The notes under the pieces were generated by a model. The model made no database searches. It worked only from the letters and a program-made list of their open reading frames with translations, and was not told the DNA's origin. This document shows positions 39,441 through 55,622 of a stretch of DNA of 55,622 nucleotides, in pieces. The stretch covers positions 325,001-380,622 of the forward strand of contig NZ_AHMN02000007.1 of NCBI RefSeq assembly GCF_000243695.2. Reading direction: 5' to 3'. The translations under genes and the position numbers were made by a program. This DNA comes from Leptospira kirschneri serovar Cynopteri str. 3522 CT (GTDB taxonomy: Bacteria; Spirochaetota; Leptospiria; Leptospirales; Leptospiraceae). How positions within the stretch are numbered: position 1 is the stretch's first letter; each line of letters begins with the position of its first letter.

Positions 39441-39444
<4 letters not shown>
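38944..39444 (+). CDS. cheD: Chemoreceptor glutamine deamidase CheD
   Basis: This is a 166-residue CheD. The catalytic Cys lies in LLGSCISICFWHP (Cys34) and the catalytic His in GGMAHVMLP (His51), followed by KLFGGASMF. It deamidates glutamines in chemoreceptors to glutamates for methylation, and in some bacteria also binds CheC. Its ATG sits in an ATGA overlap with cheW, and its stop overlaps cheB by four bases, so the three genes are translationally coupled. No cheC or cheR is present in the window. Confidence 0.94.
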
Positions 39445-40484
<1,040 letters not shown>

Positions 40485-40643
40485 GTTAGAATATAATTAA
40501 TTTCTAAAAAACATTCCAGTGAAATTGAGTTCAATCCCCGCCTTGTTTCATTTAAACTTACTTTCACTAATATTTACTGAATTTACACAAAATTTCTCCA
40601 CGAAACCATAACCTAATATTGATTATACGAATTCGATATTTTC

Positions 40644-40670
40644 GAAAAAACGGACTTAAAAGTCCCGTTC
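40644..40670 (-). terminator. Rho-independent terminator of the acyl-CoA carboxylase genes
   Basis: Read on the minus strand, AACGGGAC and GTCCGTT form a stem with one bulged G around a six-base loop, followed by TTTTTT. It lies 22 bases after the stop of the biotin-carboxylase gene. It is the clearest classical terminator in the window. Confidence 0.7.
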
Positions 40671-40691
40671 TTTCCTATCGAAATCAAAAAT

Positions 40692-43439
<2,748 letters not shown>

Positions 43440-43441
43440 GT

Positions 43442-45098
<1,657 letters not shown>

Positions 45099-45189
45099 GA
45101 GAGAACCTTTCAATGGAATAAAATAAATCCAGTTTTTAAAGAAAGGATTCTCGGGAAAGTTAAATTCGAGTCGGATGTAAGAAGAGAAA

Positions 45190-45502
45190 CTATTTTATAG
45201 CGGATTCTAGAGTTTCAAAAATGCTAAACATGGAATTCATATCTATGATTTCGAATACCTTTCTCACAGCAGGTTTGATCCCTGCCAATCGGAACTCCAC
45301 GTCTTTTTCTCTACAAATTCTGAGAGCGGCTACAATGATTCTGAGTCCCGCAGACGAAATGAATTCAACAGAAGAAAGATCTAAAACGATCACACGAGAA
45401 TTTCCAGTTTTGATCTGTTCCATAAAAGCAGATTCTATCTTATGAGTATTGTGTACGTCTAAGTTCCCAATCAAATGAATGATTTTAGAATGATTTTTAA
45501 TT

Positions 45503-45519
<17 letters not shown>
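45190..45519 (-). CDS. Anti-sigma factor antagonist (STAS domain)
   Basis: This is a 109-residue STAS protein. After an N-terminal strand it has [20 protein letters not shown], whose S-S-A-G-L carries the phosphorylatable serine of the SpoIIAA/RsbV family. Unphosphorylated antagonists bind an anti-sigma kinase and free its target; phosphorylation switches this off. Its start overlaps by 17 bases the 3' end of the preceding phosphatase-kinase gene, which contains both a PP2C phosphatase and an ATPase domain, so the two are a likely cognate pair. No sigma factor is nearby. Confidence 0.93.
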
Positions 45520-48319
<2,800 letters not shown>

Positions 48320-48336
48320 AGCGAAAAAGTTAAGTA

Positions 48337-48645
48337 TCAGCCGACTTGAAACTTTAAGGCTTCTTCCCTAAGTTTCTTATTTACACTTTCCAACTCTTTA
48401 ATACGAGACAGAGCACTCATCAATTCTTCACGGGAAAGATTGGTAACTACGTTTGTAGCGTCAAAAGCTTCCTTAACGTCCTTAAGTTCTTTTCCGGAAT
48501 ATTGAATGATCCCCTCATACATACGAATGATTTCGTCTGCATTCTCTAATTCCTGTTCGTTAAGTCTTAAAACTTTTTCATAACCTTTGATGATGTCGTT
48601 TTGGATCTTTAGTTTTTTCTGTAAATCTTCGATCGACTCACTCAT
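48337..48645 (-). CDS. Small coiled-coil protein of unknown function
   Basis: This is a 102-residue protein, almost entirely charged and helical, with a heptad-like spacing of Leu and Ile (for example [20 protein letters not shown] and [19 protein letters not shown]). It is a probable coiled-coil scaffold or regulator. I chose ATG at 48645, which has AGGAG upstream. A longer in-frame start at 48798 must be rejected, since its first 30 codons are the antisense of tRNA-Ala. It lies 17 bases ahead of the phosphatase-kinase gene, so it may act in the same partner-switching system. No named family is recognised. Confidence 0.8.
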   Translation of the reverse strand: MSESIEDLQKKLKIQNDIIKGYEKVLRLNEQELENADEIIRMYEGIIQYSGKELKDVKEAFDATNVVTNLSREELMSALSRIKELESVNKKLREEALKFQVG

Positions 48646-48704
48646 CCTAAGACACTCCTGTATTTGTATTGACTTCGAAGAAATCGGTAAAAACCTGCTT
48701 CTCA

Positions 48705-48780
<76 letters not shown>

Positions 48781-48933
48781 AGTTCGACCTGCCGCCACTT
48801 GAGTTTTTAGCCTTTTGACTCGGTGTCAAACTATTTTACAACCGATTCTTAAATCCAAAGATTGAACTTTGTTTTTTATGCTCATTGATACTAAACCAAA
48901 AATGTTCTATAAAGAAATGGAAATTCCTATTTT

Positions 48934-49615
<682 letters not shown>

Positions 49616-49616
49616 A

Positions 49617-50153
<537 letters not shown>

Positions 50154-50172
50154 AATTAAAAAAACATAAAGT

Positions 50173-53415
<3,243 letters not shown>

Positions 53416-53493
53416 GAACTTTAAAATTATAGTAATTCCCACCGTTTTAGTGTAAATTTTTAACTTAGTGAGAGTTCCTACGTTTTAGAGAAA

Positions 53494-54576
53494 TCAGTTT
53501 TTTCTTTTTTCTTGTAAGTTCCGTTTTGAAATCAAAATTCCAATTCCGGAAATATATAAAATCCCAGGACTGACACCTAAGATTACCCAGAGAATTTTAG
53601 TGATGATTCCTCCAAAAGTACCATAATGAATTGGTCGAAATGAATCTATAATTGTATAAAACAGATTTTCGTTGGAAAGATTGAAGATTTCTAACAACTT
53701 TCCGGATTCTGAATCAAAACGAACATAAGAACCGAACCTACTTCGAAACGGATTGGTTGGTTTTTCAGTTCCGTAAAATTGAATCGGATCATTTTCATGA
53801 TGATGGGGAAAAGAAACAAACCCAATCTGAAATTCGGGAAGTTGCATTTTAAGTTCTTTCAAAAGTGAATCCACAGAAATGGATTCTTTGAAAAACTTTT
53901 CGACTTTTCTTTCTTCTTGCGAAAACGAAAGATTTACTATGGCTTGAACATTCCACCAAGCACCCGTAAACCCCAAAGACATATTAAACACTAAAGAAAA
54001 CACTCCGACCAATTTATGAAGATCAGAAAAAAAAGTTCTAAGCGATTGTTTTGTTCTCAGTCGCAATAAATTTTGCCAGATACTTCGATAAAGAATCATT
54101 CCGCTGATTCCTTGAAAAATGAATATAACTCCGAACAATGTGGTCAAAAAATATCCGAAACTACCCATAAGCAAACTATAATGTAGTTTTAGCATCCAAC
54201 CGTAAAAAGAGTCAGATCGATTTTCCGAAAGTATTCCTAAAATTTTTCCAGTATAGGGATTTAACAAAATTACAGATTCTTTTCTATCTTTAGAATCTAA
54301 AAAATGAAGCCAAACTTGATCCGGTTGATTTTGTTTTTCTGGTAACAACCATCCGGCTAACGTATGGGAAGGAAGTTCCTGTCTTAACTTTGCTCTAAGA
54401 ACATCTATAGACAAACGTTCTTTATCTACAAATATATACCACCGATTCGGATTCAACAGTTGATCAATTTCCTTTCCAAAAACTAATAAAGAACCGCTAA
54501 AACCAATTATAACTAAAAATACTCCAGTAGAAATTCCTAATATAGAATGTAGTTTATACAATTTTTTTCGATTCAT
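53494..54576 (-). CDS. PepSY-associated transmembrane protein
   Basis: This is a 360-residue inner-membrane protein of the PepSY_TM family. Four main helix regions carry His residues: [20 protein letters not shown] (helix 1), [19 protein letters not shown] (helix 2), [18 protein letters not shown] (helix 3), and [20 protein letters not shown] (near the end). Periplasmic stretches between them (about 45-130 and 225-300) form the PepSY-like parts. Members near siderophore or haem receptor genes are thought to reduce or release iron. The window has a HmuY/TonB haem operon, but it is 27 kb away, so that link is only possible. It is monocistronic and converges with the RND gene across a 78-base gap. 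Confidence 0.9.
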   Translation of the reverse strand: MNRKKLYKLHSILGISTGVFLVIIGFSGSLLVFGKEIDQLLNPNRWYIFVDKERLSIDVLRAKLRQELPSHTLAGWLLPEKQNQPDQVWLHFLDSKDRKESVILLNPYTGKILGILSENRSDSFYGWMLKLHYSLLMGSFGYFLTTLFGVIFIFQGISGMILYRSIWQNLLRLRTKQSLRTFFSDLHKLVGVFSLVFNMSLGFTGAWWNVQAIVNLSFSQEERKVEKFFKESISVDSLLKELKMQLPEFQIGFVSFPHHHENDPIQFYGTEKPTNPFRSRFGSYVRFDSESGKLLEIFNLSNENLFYTIIDSFRPIHYGTFGGIITKILWVILGVSPGILYISGIGILISKRNLQEKRKN

Positions 54577-54679
54577 ATAAAATTTTACTCAATGGGTTCA
54601 AAATCGGGCTTCATTTCAAAAATAGTTTAAATGCACAAAGAATCATTTATTGAACACTCTGTATTTCTAAGAATTAAAT

Positions 54680-54964
<285 letters not shown>

Positions 54965-54967
54965 AAT

Positions 54968-55069
54968 AACGTGAGTTCGACGTAAGAAAATTGGGGCCGC
55001 CAATAATAAACTCAGGTGCTGCTCGCAGCATAATAATCGCTTTCGCATTTGTTATGCCCTGCTCACGTT
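54968..55069 (-). repeat. Palindromic intergenic repeat (copy related to 2172-2243)
   Basis: The left end is AACGTGAGTTCGACGTAAG and the right end is the reverse complement of AACGTGAGCAGGGCATAAC. The inner segment TCGCTTTCGCATTTGTTATG is the reverse complement of the middle of copy 2172-2243. It lies three bases after the long-type copy. Confidence 0.8.
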
Positions 55070-55404
55070 AAATAGAATCTTTGAGAAATTAAGAGTCCTT
55101 ATTATAAGTCAAATTATGATTCCAGGTCTCAACATCAATAAAAAATTTAAAGATTGAGACTCCTCCAGAAATCCGTTCTTTAAAAGTTTTATTTAACGTG
55201 AGTTCGTGGAGAAGTCCGTTTTATCTTAGGTCAATTTTTCGTAAAAAAATAGATGTGGGAACTCTCACAAGTCGTGGATTTACCAGTTAAACTTTGAAAA
55301 TTGTGGGAAACTACGATATAAGATACAAAAAAAATCATAATTGAATCAGATTTCTGCACAAAACCGCTATTTTGCAGGTGCCATCAAAATTTAAATCCCA
55401 TTTT

Positions 55405-55617
55405 AACGTGAGTTCGACGTAAGAAAGAATTTTCTAAAAGTATGAGTTCCTACAATTTTAAAGTTTGTTTGTAAAATCGTGATTTGCAGTAGTTCCTACA
55501 TCATTCTATAGACAAACCTAAGTTTTGTAATAGTTCCCACATTTAAAGAACCAATCTGTAAAGTTCAGATTTCAATTTTTTTCAGAATCATGGATCCCTT
55601 ACTCAGAACTCACATTA
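55405..55617 (+). repeat. Dispersed intergenic repeat (short type, full length)
   Basis: It starts AACGTGAGTTCGACGTAAG at 55405 and ends AACTCACATTA near 55617. It contains the 28-base segment identical to 26841-26868. Three AGTTCC(T/C)ACA motifs are spaced along it (about 55445, 55491 and 55534). Confidence 0.75.
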
Positions 55618-55622
55618 TTTAT

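Overview
The window looks like a chromosomal segment from a pathogenic Leptospira (L. interrogans clade). It is AT-rich and has loose spirochaetal lipoproteins and Leptospira-typical families (DUF1564, DUF1574-like, DUF1566 lipoproteins). The peptide deformylase reads almost identically to the L. interrogans enzyme as I remember it; that match is recall, not a search. No plasmid, prophage, CRISPR array or intact insertion sequence is visible. The mobile-like content is a family of short non-coding intergenic repeats and one 100-bp inverted-repeat element.

Layout. (1) 1-5485: the 3' end of speE, pyrF, a small secreted protein, a DUF1566 lipoprotein (minus strand) and two small membrane proteins (YqaA-like, DUF2062), separated by repeat-bearing gaps. 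(2) 5777-15990, all minus strand: an envelope-glycan block. In transcription order it is a GT87-like transferase, a GT4 transferase, a small membrane protein, a GT-C-like membrane protein, then two consecutive MBOAT + SGNH-like (DUF1574-type) pairs and a MazG-like hydrolase. (3) 16219-18919: queA and a Lon-like protease whose ATPase motifs are degenerate. (4) 19173-26407: mostly surface proteins. These are an outer-membrane protein, a YbaB/EbfC nucleoid protein, an exported protein, a leucine-rich-repeat lipoprotein, and a likely haem-uptake operon (lipoprotein, HmuY-like lipoprotein, TonB-dependent receptor). (5) 27023-28671: a DUF1564 protein with a ribbon-helix-helix-like segment, and ispH. 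(6) 29136-40484, all plus strand: a nine-gene signalling/chemotaxis operon (PAS histidine kinase, receiver-ATPase protein, CheY, STAS, CheA, a chemoreceptor with three tandem PAS domains, CheW, CheD, CheB) with no cheR. (7) 40692-45098, minus: a biotin-dependent acyl-CoA carboxylase pair. (8) 45190-48645, minus: a partner-switching module (GAF-PP2C-kinase fusion plus STAS antagonist) and a small coiled-coil protein. (9) 48708-48780: tRNA-Ala(GGC). (10) 48934-54576: a degenerate alpha/beta-hydrolase-like protein, def, an RND pump and, on the minus strand, a PepSY membrane protein that could serve iron reduction. (11) 54577-55622: a 1-kb non-coding stretch packed with repeats.

How the genes fit together. 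Block 2 probably makes or decorates, most likely by O-acylation, a cell-envelope glycan. The haem operon and possibly the distant PepSY protein serve iron acquisition. Block 6 is a self-contained chemosensory pathway whose two leading genes may add a phosphorelay input. Block 8 can both phosphorylate and dephosphorylate its STAS partner. Nearly every gap longer than about 300 bp carries the same repeat family, with ends reading AACGTGAGTTCGACGTAAG or AACGTGAGCAGGGCGTAAG.
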